Shown here: one piece after another, positions 9,994 through 19,786 of the stretch
How the letters are laid out: every line of letters starts with the position of its first letter
How positions within the stretch are numbered: the stretch's first letter is position 1
Assembly (NCBI GenBank): GCA_009801015.1
Contig: VHZZ01000029.1
Coordinates: 312,030-339,123, forward strand
Direction of reading: 5' to 3'
DNA: 27,094 nucleotides
Origin: Silene noctiflora
Taxonomy: Eukaryota > Streptophyta > Magnoliopsida > Caryophyllales > Caryophyllaceae
The notes under the pieces: model-generated
The model's input: only the letters and a program-made list of their open reading frames with translations
What the model was told of the DNA's origin: nothing
Database searches by the model: none
Position numbers and translations under genes: made by a program

Positions 9994-10047
9994 GTGGTTC
10001 AATGGTTTAGAATTTGGTAAGTCATCTAAACGTCACGGGTTCGAATC
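9994..10047 (+). repeat. tRNA-like Pol III box pair (SINE-like) inside the outer element
   Basis: TGGTTCAATGGTTTAG resembles a degenerate A box, and GGTTCGAATC at 10038-10047 is a near-perfect B box 44 bp downstream, the spacing of a tRNA-derived SINE head. The flanks do not fold into a tRNA, and no SINE tail was recognised. It may be coincidental or a decayed SINE. Confidence 0.35.
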
Positions 10048-10122
10048 ATGTATTACACGAATTGAACCTCAATCTTCAAGATAAAACTCTCACATTTCTA
10101 CCAACTATGCCACACTAAATTA

Positions 10123-10849
10123 GGGGGCGTTTGGTTGGGGGTCTATAAGAAAGGAAAAGGGAAACAAAGTTACTGATTTCCTTTGTTGGTGTTTATTTGA
10201 CACAAACAAAGGGAATGAAACTCCCTTCCTTACCCCTCAATCCATTTAACTCCTTACCCCCCACCCCCTAAGGTATGATATTTCATTACCCTTGTTACTT
10301 TTCAACCACACTTGTGGCTACCACCACACCAACCATCACCATAACGCCGCCACCACCAACACCACGCCATCGCCACCGCCACCAACACCACCGCCATGAC
10401 GCAACCACCATCATCACCACCGCCACAACCACCCCACCTAAACCACCCGCACAACAAAATAAACCACAACCCATCAATCTTCTCTCCAAGTACCCCAGAC
10501 CACCGGATTTCGAGGGTAGGGGAGGGTTTTTTTAGGGTGAAGAGTGACGGTTGTGGTGTTGGAGTGGGGTGGGGCGGTGACGGCAAGTGGGCGACAGTGT
10601 CGGGTGGGGCGATGTGGTGGGGTCTCAGTAGTAGTGGGGTGGGGAGACGATGGTTGCAGCCATTTGTGAGTAAATAAGTGGTTGTTTGTGGTGGTGTGTG
10701 TTAGTGGTAGGATTGAGAGTGGGTGGACCATTAATTCCCTTTCTTGATGTAACCAAACAACTAGTTAAATTTTAGGTAATCCCTTACCTTTCCCCCTCTT
10801 ACCCTTTCTGGTTTCCTTTCCCTTTCTGTTTCTCTAACCAAACGCCCCC
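10123..10849. mobile_element. PIF/Harbinger (Tourist-like) MITE, copy 2, 727 bp
   Basis: GGGGGCGTTTGGTT and AACCAAACGCCCCC form a perfect 14-bp terminal inverted repeat, flanked by TTA at 10120-10122 and 10850-10852. It is collinear with 4531-5278 over its whole length, including the CCACCA block, with small length differences in that block. It is inserted in the older GGCGGA-ended element. No transposase. Confidence 0.9.
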
Positions 10850-10936
10850 TTAGTATGTATTATAGATACTTGTAAATATTTATTTCTGAAACTCCATGAG
10901 GGGCATCTGCCCACTCGGGCCCCCCTTGGATCCGCC

Positions 10937-11304
10937 CCTTCCTCCTTTTAAAAATATGAATACATGTATGCCAAATATTGTTTTAGTAAAAAAAAAAATT
11001 CGGTGCGTGCCCTTCCATTAGTAAAATCCTGCGTCCCCTCAATTCTTATTTCGCCATTTTTAATGTTTTTTATTTACTTTTATTTAAAATGGTCTTATGT
11101 TTACGAATATTATACTCTTTATTATATACGGAGTACTTCATTAATTTCATGTTTTTTTTCCCTTTCAAATCATTATCGATTAGTTATATATTGGAATCCT
11201 TAATTAAAAATATAAACAATCACAAATTAATGCTCTTTATGTTTACGAGTAGTGAGCGTCACCGATGACGTCAAGTCATTTTCCTTATCCAAATACTACT
11301 AGTA
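10937..11304. other. Intergenic stretch without recognised gene
   Basis: AT-rich, with one TACGGAGTA at 11127-11135 and a TGACGTCA palindrome at 11266-11273. Nothing else recognised. Confidence 0.4.
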
Positions 11305-11880
11305 CTAGTATGAATCTCGTGCATGCATGCACGGTATATATAGATCATTTAATTTATAATAATGTGTTATTTATAGATTTTAAATTGACACGTAATTAAT
11401 TTTTCATATTTTAATATGAGAATAAAAAATAAAATGGAAATCTCATCAAAAGAGTTGAGTAGAGTCATAAAACATGTATTTTAATGAAACTTTCTTTTTA
11501 CCACATACTCCGTAATTAATAAATAATTCCAATTTATAAATTTTCTTAAATAGTTTCAATTAATTTTGTTTCCACGAAATTAATAAGATCACTTTATAAT
11601 TTTCTTATACTAATTAAGTACATGTTAATGTTTTTTATATGAAACTAATAGTATCAATTAATAAGTTTTTCATATACAAATTTTTAGATTAATATACCGG
11701 TTTTGTTTTATTTTAATTAAATGAATATAATTTAGTTTAAAAAATATTATAGTGGTTAAAAGATTATATGTTAATTAAAAGATAATAATTTAATAAAAAA
11801 AAAGTTTTATTTCCTTATTTAAGAAGATTCCTTTTGGAGGGAAAATGTCAGAATTTTTATTTTCTTAGTATATAGGAGGA
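11305..11880 (-). mobile_element. Non-autonomous Helitron-like element 1, 576 bp
   Basis: Read on the minus strand it begins A|TCCTCCTATATACTAAG and ends with the hairpin CGTGCATGCATGCACG (11318-11333), then nine bases, then CTAG|T. A TC start, a subterminal hairpin, a CTRR end and insertion between A and T are Helitron hallmarks. The body is similar to 13069-13595. No Rep/helicase is encoded. Confidence 0.75.
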
Positions 11881-12114
11881 TGGTGACTTATATACTACGG
11901 AATAGCATTTGAATTATATGGAGTATATAGTACGGAGTAATATAGATCAATAATTACATCAAATAGATATATAGGTTTATGATGTACGGAGTATTGAGTA
12001 GCGAAGCGTCTTATTTGTGACGGTTTCTTTAAAGTGACGGATCAAGAATTTGTAATTGAGTAGTTAGGTGAGTAGTTGAATGCATGCAATGATGTAAATA
12101 GTAATGGCCTAAAT
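11881..12114. repeat. Short stretch with clustered TACGGAGTA motifs
   Basis: Exact TACGGAGTA occurs at 11931-11939 and 11985-11993; TACTCCGTA (its complement) lies at 11506-11514 and a further copy at 11127-11135. No gene is seen. Confidence 0.6.
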
Positions 12115-12275
12115 GACGGAGCCAGTATTTGAATTTGAGGTTGTGAAAAATTTCAGCGAGAACAAACAATTAGTATAAGAGAAACTTGATAAAAAAAATT
12201 GAAAATTATAACTAAAAAGTTCCTCTAACAGAGACAATCGTTCATGCTCGACTCCTAGCTCTTCCTAACTCCGCC
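12115..12275. mobile_element. Short GGCGGA-type element, 161 bp
   Basis: Left end GACGGAGCCAGTATTTGAA, right end AACTCCGCC: the termini are inverted with one mismatch over seven bases. They resemble the ends at 9713 and 17539. No target duplication is clear. Non-coding. Confidence 0.45.
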
Positions 12276-12281
12276 ATTGCC

Positions 12282-12615
12282 TAGGGTGAGCAAAACCAGA
12301 TATCCGATACGGTTTTAGAAACCATATTGGACATCCTGTTTTTTAAATATCATTTTTTAGTATCCTTATCCAATACGGTTTTTCCGTATATACGGAAACC
12401 ATATATCCGGTTTTTCCGTATATTCGGAAACCGTATATCCGGTATCCGGTTTTCAGGCTCACTTATGTAATTTAATATACATTTTTTTTTCTTTTCTACG
12501 TGTGATTGTTGGTTTTTTAAGTAACTTAAAAGTGTTTTAAAAAGTTATAAGAGTAAATAACTTATAAAGTTTAATACTAATAAGGTTTAATCATCAATAT
12601 ATTGGTTATTTTGTG

Positions 12616-12670
<55 letters not shown>

Positions 12671-12791
12671 TATTTTATTAAAAAAAAAAAAGACAACCGT
12701 ATCGAATATTCGAAAATCCGTATAATTAAATTCGTATAACATATCGGATATATATAATAAAACCGTATCGTATAATTTTGCTCCTTCCCTA
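12282..12791. mobile_element. hAT-like MITE with CCGTAT-rich ends, about 510 bp
   Basis: Left TAGGGTGAGCAAAACCAG; right, in reverse complement, TAGGGAAGGAGCAAAATTATA, followed inwards on both sides by ATACGGTTTT and related units. The start matches the TAGGG(N)TGAG terminus of 7445-7893. An 8-bp target duplication was not found, so one edge may have decayed. Confidence 0.62.
12619..12666. repeat. (TA)24 microsatellite
   Basis: Forty-eight uninterrupted bases of alternating TA inside the hAT-like element. Confidence 0.97.
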
Positions 12792-13068
12792 CTTTAAAGT
12801 TTCACGACTAGTAGTGCCAAACAATGACGTGTTGGAGTAAAAAAATTAATTGGACTCTTAATTCAAACACATGATCTTAGATTAGAAATGCTCGTGATTT
12901 GACTTCTGGATCTCTAAATTTCAATTACTATAATAAATTATACAAATACTTATATATTTAAGACGGTTTTAAGTATAAAACAATGAACAATAATTGGAAA
13001 TAAAAATATGTTTTTGATTTGTTTTGCACTTTACAACAATTTTGTATGTAAAAGACTTACTAAATGAA

Positions 13069-13595
13069 CTAGTATAGATTCCGCGCATGTATGCGCGGTA
13101 TTTCTAGATCATTTAGTTTATAATGTATTATTTATAAATTTAAAATTGACAGATTATTAATTTTTCATATTTATATATAGATAAAAAATTGAAATGAAAA
13201 ACTAATCAAAAGAATTTGGTAAAGTCATAAAATATGTATTTTAATGAAATTTTTTAACACAAAACAAATGATTTTAGTTTATAAATTTTCTCACATAATT
13301 TTAAAGAATTTTTTTGTCATGAAATTAATAATTTTCTTATAGGAATTAAGTACGTTGTAAGTTTTTTTATGCGAAACTAATAATATTAATTTATAGGTTT
13401 TTCATATATGAATTTTTAGATTTATACCAGTTTTTATTTTATTTTAATCAAAACATTATAATTTAGTTAAAAAGGATTATAATGATTAAAATATTATATA
13501 TTAATTAAAAGATAATAATTTAATAAAAATAAAATCTTGTTTATTATTTAAACAGATTCCTTTTGGAGATAAAACTATTGAAAATTTTAGTAGGA
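13069..13595 (-). mobile_element. Non-autonomous Helitron-like element 2, about 527 bp
   Basis: On the minus strand it starts near TCCTACTAAAATTTTC and ends with the hairpin CCGCGCATACATGCGCGG (13081-13098), eight bases and CTAG|T. The interior aligns with element 1 (11305-11880), for example ATTTTAATGAAA and AAAAGGAATCT in the minus sense. The 5' flank base is not A, so that edge is approximate. Confidence 0.68.
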
Positions 13596-13759
13596 AGTGG
13601 GGATTACGCGCGGTTAGACCATTATGTACAAACTATATACACTACAATTTTACACGAGATTAATGGTTAATTTAAAAAAAGATTAATGTAAAAGATAAAA
13701 GAGGTTACATTTCTTGTCAACTATCCGAATTTTATAATTTTAAAATGTTATTGCTGTTA

Positions 13760-14044
13760 AAAAACCATCTCAATTAAAAACTTAAACCAATGGTTAGAGT
13801 TACAAGATCGGTTTTATACTTTAACACGCCCCTACACACAAATATCTTTTGGACTTAAAGTGTGGTTGCAACTGCAGGTCTCCCAATACCTGGTGCTAAT
13901 ATACGACTTTAGAACTGAGGACAAGATTTGAAAACGTGATCTTTTGGTTACTCTAACTCTAATACCATATCAAGAACCCGTCTTAACCAAAAATTTAAAC
14001 AGATGATTAACCTAGAGTTCGAGATTAATTTTATACTCTAACAT
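13760..14044. repeat. Pair of ~68-bp direct repeats around 150 bp
   Basis: The first repeat (about 13760-13827) and the second (about 13976-14044) share ACC.TCT.AA..AAAAA.TT.AA, GATTTTATACT.TAACA and the blocks between. The middle contains AATACCATATCAAGAACC, a phrase common in dispersed plant repeats. I cannot assign a family. Confidence 0.5.
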
Positions 14045-14600
14045 TGCTTGAAATAAAATGCAAATCCCACCATTTAAGACCAACCCATAATACTAATGAT
14101 GCTAATATTATTCTTGATAATGATTGTTTAGTTGGTTGATGGAAACATAATGATAAAATTTAAAGAATAAAGAAACCATTATTTATTCCTAATCGTACAA
14201 TTATTGTAATTAGAAAATTAATGTGAATTTGTGGAAGAAAAAATATAGTCTCCAAATTAAAGTATTTTATTTTAATTGGCCCCATCTTTTGTCTCTTCAT
14301 CTATCACTTTTCTCACTATTATTTATTTTCTTCTACTCTCTTCCTTTTTTTCTTTCTCTCTATTACAATTTCCACTTTCAATTCCTCTCAATAAAAACTA
14401 AAAAATTCCATCCAAAAAAATATAAAAATTACTACTTCTTCATCTAATTAAAATAATAAGTTAATTTATATAATTTTAATTATTCGGGTAAATTTAATTC
14501 AAAAATATCATTTTGAATTATTAGTAGGTATTCTGAAAAACGAGCTTTCAACCAGAATTACTTTTGCCCTCGAATTACCATATATAGTATATATACCATA
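14045..14600 (+). promoter_or_regulatory. Upstream region of the LSH gene
   Basis: A pyrimidine-rich tract (CTTTTTTTCTTTCTCTCTAT and similar) spans about 14280-14375, as in plant 5' leaders. A TATATAATT lies near 14468 and TATATATAGTATATATACC directly before the start codon. The transcription start cannot be fixed. The open frame at 14223-14447 is only this low-complexity tract. Confidence 0.4.
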
Positions 14601-15149
14601 ATGTCTAGCAGCAACAACAACAACAATATCAAAGGGAAAGACATAGCTGACGAGGATGACAACGACCGGGTCCGGGAACCGAGGCAATCCACGGCTCCGG
14701 TAAGCCGGTATGAGTCCCAAAAACGGCGAGATTGGAACACCTTTAGCCAATACTTGAAGAACCTAAGACCACCGATCTCGTCCATGGGTCAATGCACACC
14801 TAACCATGTGTTAGAGTTTCTAGGTTACTTAGACCAGTTTGGTAAGACCAAGGTGCACCATAATGGGTGCGTATTTTACGGGCAGCCTGACCCGCCTGCC
14901 CCATGTACTTGCTCAGTGAAGCAAGCATGGGGCAGTCTAGATGCCCTAATAGGGCGTCTTAGGGCTGCCTATGAGGAGAATGGAGGTACACCCGAGACTA
15001 ACCCGTTTGCAAGCGGGTCGATCCGGGTGTACTTGAGGGAGGTAAGGGATTCTCAAGCTAAGGCTAGAGGTGTACCCTACAGAAAGAAGAAAAAGAGAAG
15101 AAATAATAATCAACAAGGGAGAGGTGCAACTACTAGTACTATTACTTGA
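14601..15149 (+). CDS. LSH: ALOG-domain transcription factor (LIGHT-DEPENDENT SHORT HYPOCOTYLS family), 182 aa
   Basis: Complete single-exon gene; the first ATG sits just upstream of a Ser/Asn-rich leader (SSSNNNNN). The ALOG (DUF640) domain spans residues ~34-162: [20 protein letters not shown], then a zinc-ribbon insert with H86-x3-C90 and C102-x-C104, then [40 protein letters not shown] and KARGVPY. A basic nuclear signal RKKKKRR follows at 161-167. ALOG proteins are nuclear DNA-binding regulators of meristem identity, organ boundaries and light responses. The family is certain; the particular LSH member is not, though [20 protein letters not shown] resembles the LSH3/4/10 branch more than others I recall. 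The gene is clearly richer in G+C than its flanks and isolated between transposon-rich stretches. The tail after residue 168 is short and Gln/Asn/Thr-rich. Confidence 0.95.
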   Translation: MSSSNNNNNIKGKDIADEDDNDRVREPRQSTAPVSRYESQKRRDWNTFSQYLKNLRPPISSMGQCTPNHVLEFLGYLDQFGKTKVHHNGCVFYGQPDPPAPCTCSVKQAWGSLDALIGRLRAAYEENGGTPETNPFASGSIRVYLREVRDSQAKARGVPYRKKKKRRNNNQQGRGATTSTIT

Positions 15150-15164
15150 TTTTTGTTGTCTGAG

Positions 15165-15297
15165 ACGGGTTTTGAATCCCGGTTATGAGTATTATAATAT
15201 AAGTTCATATCAGTTTCAGTTGATTTTGTTATTTAAAACGGGTTTTGAGCACCGGTTATTAGTATTATATAAGCTCATATCAGCTCCAGTTGATGGA
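15165..15297 (+). repeat. Tandem duplication (period 73 bp) in the LSH 3' flank
   Basis: Unit A 15165-15224 and unit B 15238-15297 share ACGGGTTTTGA, CCGGTTAT.AGTATTATA, AAG.TCATATCAG and CAGTTGAT. Both lie just past the LSH stop codon, so they are probably in its 3' untranslated region. Confidence 0.75.
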
Positions 15298-16245
15298 AAT
15301 CTATATGATAATATATCATATTGTCCTTAATTTTGTAAGAAATAGGTAATTTTTCATCTATATTTCTTTCAATTTCAATATTATATATCAAATCTAGGTA
15401 AAAATACTATTCGTAATTTTTTTTTTTTTTTTTTTTTTTGCCTAGTTTAATTTAGTATGCTACATGTTTAATTACTGTGATTTTTGTTGTATCATTATAC
15501 TGGTTGTTATATTCCTCAAGTACTTGCTATGATCCGATTCATTTGACTGTCTACGTTTTTCAAAATTACCCTCAAATATAATATTTACCAACCCTTGATA
15601 AACATTTGCTAAGCGGAGTTAATTACTGTCGTGAGATGCACATATTAATTATAATTAGCTTAATTAGTTGGTATAATTAATACATAAGCGATGGTAATCA
15701 ATTAGTCATGACCTGAATTTAAACCCCATCACGGCCGTCAGCATCAAATTACGGAAAATTCAAAGAAGTAGAAAACCCTAGGTTTTGGTTAGGTAAGACA
15801 ATGGTGGAGCAAAAAGAAAAAAACCCTAGAAATTTTAGGCTTTTTAATATTTTATTTACTTATTACTTTAACTTTATCTAAAAAATTTACCTACTATGTG
15901 TCTATGTTTATGCTTTGTTTACCCTACAATTATTGAAAGACATGAAATGACAGACATAATTTTTCATGAATTTACCAAAAATCAAAATAATTCCAAATTT
16001 GTTGATTTGCTTTTTATAGCCAATTAATGTGTTTATTCTTTTATAAGATTCGTGCACCATCTTATGCCTGCCATGCATGCTAAATTTATGTATACTTTAT
16101 TTTATCATAATAATGTGCTCACATGCATCATCCAAAATCGAAGGCTATCACGTAGACTTGGTGGTTTATTACTCGATGCAAATTTTATGGAAAAAAAAAT
16201 GATATATTGATTCAAGTTGTTAAAGTTCGATCTTTATATTAGTTA
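15298..16245. other. Intergenic stretch
   Basis: Contains a 23-base T run (15417-15439). Two AAACCCTAG telo-box-like motifs lie near 15773 and 15821, one inside the palindrome AAACCCTAGGTTT. No coding sequence beyond a 26-codon frame was seen. Confidence 0.4.
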
Positions 16246-16822
16246 CTAGTTTTAAACCCGTGCAAAAAAATGCACGGGTTCGCTAATACAAATTTGAAAG
16301 AAAATCAAATATATATCGATTTTATTTACTTATGTTAAAATATTTTTTATTCTTTTAATTAATCCTAAAAATATTATGTTTTTACTTTTTATTTACATAA
16401 GGTAAAATTTATACTATTTGATAATCGAATGTTAAAAACTTTTAAAAGCTAGAAATTAGTAGATCTAATAATTTCATTACTTGGTAATTTCTTAAATTAC
16501 ACCTATAATTATCTAATGATTATTGTTATGTCACATGTAATTGAATTTATTTAAAAATATATATATATTTTTCAATTTATGTAAATTCATAATTTTGCAA
16601 ATATTTAGAGGTAAATCAGGTAATATGTTAAATTTTTAAAAATATTTCATACAAAAAAGTAAGAATTTCATTGTTAATTTTTTTTAAGGAATTCTCATAT
16701 TTAAACTTGAAATAAAATGTGTTATTAAGTAGTGGAGGTAGTGGGGTAATAGATTTTGTTTTTAATCCTAAAATTAAAGAACCAATCACATGCTTTTAAA
16801 TGACTTCCCTTTTATATATAGA
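16246..16822 (-). mobile_element. Non-autonomous Helitron-like element 3, about 577 bp
   Basis: On the minus strand it begins TCTATATATAAAAGGGAAG and ends with a 10-bp-stem hairpin (AACCCGTGCA paired with TGCACGGGTT, 16255-16280), a few bases and CTAG|T. The interior is AT-rich and non-coding. The base before the 5' TC is not A, so the right edge is approximate. Confidence 0.65.
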
Positions 16823-17538
16823 ATATTATTATTATTGGAAGATAAGTTGGAGGTTCGAATCTTTATAAAATAAAAATTGGAGGTTCAAATGTTATAATAT
16901 ATCATCCTCGTTAATTAAAAATTAGTTTATTATACTAGACGGTCAAGTTATTAGTTGCACTTGTTTTAATTAGATCGTGTTATATCGGGTTGTGATTTCC
17001 ACTTTAATTCTTTAAATATCGACAATACTAATTTTGCTATAATTCAGGTTGGTTCGGTTTGGACTACTATGAAGTTAATAACTAAGAATAAGTTTGGTTT
17101 GGGTTATTATATTAGTATTTTTTTAAGCCTGTTATTAGTATATTTTCGATAAGGAAATTAAAAAAATAAATTAATTTGGCTCATTATTAGATTAATTACA
17201 TACGTTATTCTTATTTTTATTATATGTGTAGGTTGGTAATTTCGTGTTGGATTATCACAATCCCGAATTATTTAGTTAAGTAATTGTCGAGTCATCAATC
17301 CGATTGTATTGTCAATCGTCTTCATATCAAATTTTCAGGTCACAATGCCACCTTGTTTATCAGGCATTGGTTATAAATAAGTCGGACGATATACAGATGA
17401 TAAGTTTCATAGATGACGGGATATGAGTCCTGAGTGAAATCTAACCCGATTCAAATCCAACCCATTATCGTCCGCAAACAACAATGGTCAATCAAGGGGT
17501 GGGACTTAAAAATCAATAATTTTGATATTTACTCAGAT
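16823..17538. other. Intergenic AT-rich stretch
   Basis: No gene or bounded element. Phrases such as GGTTGGTTCGGTTTGGA suggest decayed repeat sequence. Confidence 0.4.
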
Positions 17539-17797
17539 GGGCGGACCCACCTAGTAACAACGGGTGGCGGCCGTTACCCAAAACATAAAAAAATGGTTTA
17601 GAAGACGGATTTTTGCTACCCAATTATTACTGAGTAGTAGATAAGTAAATATTATTCCATTAAATATATAATAAATATTTTGTAGTTCAATAGTAAAAAC
17701 TTTGATTTTCCACCAATTGCCCCGAGTTCGGAGCCCTTTACATGCATATATAGACTATTTTTTTTGCTACCTAATACATTAAATCCTGGGTCCGCCG
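17539..17797. mobile_element. GGCGGA-ended element with 6-bp target duplication, 259 bp
   Basis: GGCGGACCCA at 17540 and TGGGTCCGCC ending at 17796 are a perfect 10-bp inverted repeat. The direct repeat TCAGAT flanks both sides (17533-17538 and 17798-17803). It shares terminal sequence with 9713-10936. The interior is AT-rich and encodes nothing recognisable. Class uncertain. Confidence 0.65.
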
Positions 17798-18202
17798 TCA
17801 GATCAATGGCCCTTGAGGTTACTGATATCGGTGATAACATGAGTTATTCCACTAAATTTGTACATTGTCCTTGTTTCCTTTAATTTTATTTTTTGTTTTG
17901 TTTTTACATTCGTCCTGCGATCTGTGGTGGAGCCGTGGAGATAGGAGGCTAGCAGGGATGCTCGCCCCCTGTCGGTTGAATTTGCTTACAATGTAAGGAA
18001 CAAGGACTAAGGATTCATGCATGACGGATTAATTAGGCAGTAGTGATATTAGTATGATATTATCCATTTTATAAGATAACTCATATTGAAATCGTATAAT
18101 TAAATTTGAACTCGTGTTTTGACTTGATTTGAAAATTGTTGAGACTCAAAAGTTGAACTTTGAAATCATCTTGGTAAAAAAGCTTAAGCACGACTCGATT
18201 TA
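17798..18202. other. Intergenic stretch
   Basis: A GTGGTGGAGCCGTGGAG string near 17925 followed by TGCTCGCCCCCTGTCGG looks like one end of another GGCGGA-type element with no partner. No gene seen. Confidence 0.4.
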
Positions 18203-18781
18203 GGCCCTGTTCTTTTGGACTTAAAGTCACTTAACTTAAGTTTACTTCAGATCTTATAAGTTCAGTTTAGTTCAGTTCAGATCCTATAAGTTCGGTTCAG
18301 TTCAGATCCTATAAATTCAAATCAGTTCAGATCCTATAAGTTCAGTTCAGATCCTATAAGTTCAGATCCTATAAATTTAGTTCAGAAAACTTATATACGG
18401 AGTATTCTTTTTACAAATCGATGCAAGAATATTTGACATTAATTATTGATCAATACATATATACTTTATGTTTTTAAAACAAAATTATCACTCCTCTCAT
18501 TATTTTTTATCGTAATGTAATCGTAGTATAATGTATGAACAACCTTATTTATATAAAGCGGAAAAATGTTATTATCTTACCTTGTGTTTTAGACTATATT
18601 TTCTTATCAGTGTTTTCTCTTGGCTGACCACTAATTTCTTGTAAATTTTCTGTTTAATCTCAATAAAATTTTGCATAATAACAACAACAACAACAATAAT
18701 AATAGTAATAACAATAATAAAAATAACAATAACAATAATAACAAGGTTTCCTTACCTAATAAAAAAACAATAATAACAAGA

Positions 18782-18828
<47 letters not shown>

Positions 18829-19089
18829 TAATTAGTTAAATTAAATTCATTAATTTAACGGATTCTGTAAGTTCAGTTCAGATCCTATAAGTTCAATTAA
18901 GTTCAGATCTTATAAGTTCAGTTCAGTTCAGATCAAATAAGTTCAGTTCAAATCCTATAAGTTCAGTTCAGTTCAGATCCTATAAGTTCAGTTCAGTTCA
19001 GATCCTATAAGTTCAGTTCAGATCAGTTCAGATCCTATAAGTTCAGTTCAGTTCAGATAAGATCCGTTTCAGTCCAAAAGAACATGACC
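18203..19089. mobile_element. PIF/Harbinger-like element built on a minisatellite, 887 bp
   Basis: Left GGCCCTGTTCTTTTGGACT and right AGTCCAAAAGAACATGACC are inverted ends, flanked by TTA (18200-18202 and 19090-19092). Two internal blocks (about 18240-18380 and 18855-19065) are tandem arrays of a ~20-bp unit, AGTTCAGTTCAGATCCTATA with variants. The centre holds AAC- and AAT-rich microsatellites. No transposase. Confidence 0.82.
18783..18824. repeat. (AAT)14 microsatellite
   Basis: Forty-two uninterrupted bases of AAT units in the core of the minisatellite-bearing MITE, next to mixed AAC/AAT runs from about 18680. Confidence 0.95.
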
Positions 19090-19326
19090 TTAATCTTATT
19101 AAATTATACTCCTTAAGTTAATAGGATTATTGTAAGATACAACGAAGTACAAATTTAATTTAAAATATTTGATCACAATAATAAAATAAAATAGATAAAT
19201 ATAAAAAAAATGAGCTCAAATGATGGATGAATCAAACCATAATGGGAAACGAATCAAAAACTCTTCTGTAAAAACAATACAGAATATAATTGTTATATAA
19301 AAATTATTATTATATTAAATCAACAT

Positions 19327-19331
19327 GCGGG

Positions 19332-19374
<43 letters not shown>

Positions 19375-19399
19375 GCGTGTTCGATCCACGCTCACCGCA
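19327..19399 (+). tRNA. tRNA-Phe (GAA)
   Basis: A 73-base cloverleaf identical, as far as I recall, to the standard plant nuclear tRNA-Phe: acceptor GCGGGGA paired with TCACCGC, D arm GCTC...GAGC, anticodon stem TCAGA/TCTGA with anticodon GAA at 19360-19362, T arm GCGTG-TTCGATC-CACGC. No intron, and CCA is not encoded, as usual for eukaryotes. A CAACA motif sits just upstream, like the CAA start signal of plant Pol III tRNA genes, with an AT-rich TATA-like stretch before it. A T run follows as terminator. It looks functional and stands alone. Confidence 0.97.
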
Positions 19400-19420
19400 T
19401 TTTTTATTTTTTTTATTTAA
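19400..19420 (+). terminator. Pol III T-run terminator of tRNA-Phe
   Basis: TTTTTTATTTTTTTTATTT starts directly after the last tRNA base. Confidence 0.85.
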
Positions 19421-19786
19421 TATTAATCAATTTTAGTTTTATTTTTTTAATTTTATGTTAATCAATTTTAGTTTATTTAAATTCCCTGCAAATTTTGTTT
19501 ATAAAGCATTAAATAATCAAAATCACGATAAAAACAAGCAACCTTTCCCTACTGACAGATCATAAAAACACCAGACTGCACCGAACCTATGTTACGTCGA
19601 TACTTCACTTTGTCTGTCTTACACATGTATATGACTATATATTGCGTAATACTCCGTGTCAGTCTAAACTCTAAAACATGAAACAAAGAACATTTTCTGA
19701 AGTAGCAGTGTCTGCTGCTGAATACCAAGTCGGATCTGGCGCTTGTAGCCGTATCAGAGTAGCAAAGACTCATACAGGCAGGTTTC

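Larger units (their letters stand above)
9713..10936. mobile_element. GGCGGA-ended element (outer), interrupted by a nested MITE
   Basis: The left end GGCGGACCCAGAAATTTAG and the right end, reverse complement GGCGGATCCAAGGGG, share a ten-base terminal inverted repeat with one mismatch. Without the inserted MITE (10120-10852) the element would be about 490 bp. Ends of this type recur at 12115-12275 and 17539-17797. No coding region is present. The element class is not certain. Confidence 0.55.

Noticed and set aside
9994-10047. A functional tRNA gene at the GGTTCGAATC box
   Set aside because: The flanks do not form acceptor or anticodon stems; only box-like strings are present.
10275-10731. 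Overlapping open frames on both strands rich in Thr/Pro/His or Gly/Val/Trp
   Set aside because: They arise from the CCACCA-type block of the Tourist-like MITE; matching frames occur in its twin near 4813-5160. No domain is recognisable.
11266-11273. TGACGTCA palindrome as a bZIP site
   Set aside because: It is over 3 kb from the nearest start codon and next to a Helitron-like end; an eight-base match alone is weak.
13760-14044. Direct repeats as the two ends of a short LTR-type element
   Set aside because: The repeats lack clear TG...CA limits and a flanking duplication, and no primer-binding or polypurine site was seen. Left as an unclassified repeat.
14223-14447. Phe/Leu/Ser-rich small open frame before LSH
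   Set aside because: Encoded by a pyrimidine-rich tract typical of a 5' leader; composition explains it.
14508-14785. Minus-strand open frames over the start of the LSH gene
   Set aside because: Shadows of a G+C-rich coding region with clear ALOG homology on the plus strand.
15786-15881. Small open frame after AAACCCTAG motifs (MVEQKEKNPR)
   Set aside because: About 26 codons, no homology, AT-rich end; the telo-box-like motif alone does not make a promoter.
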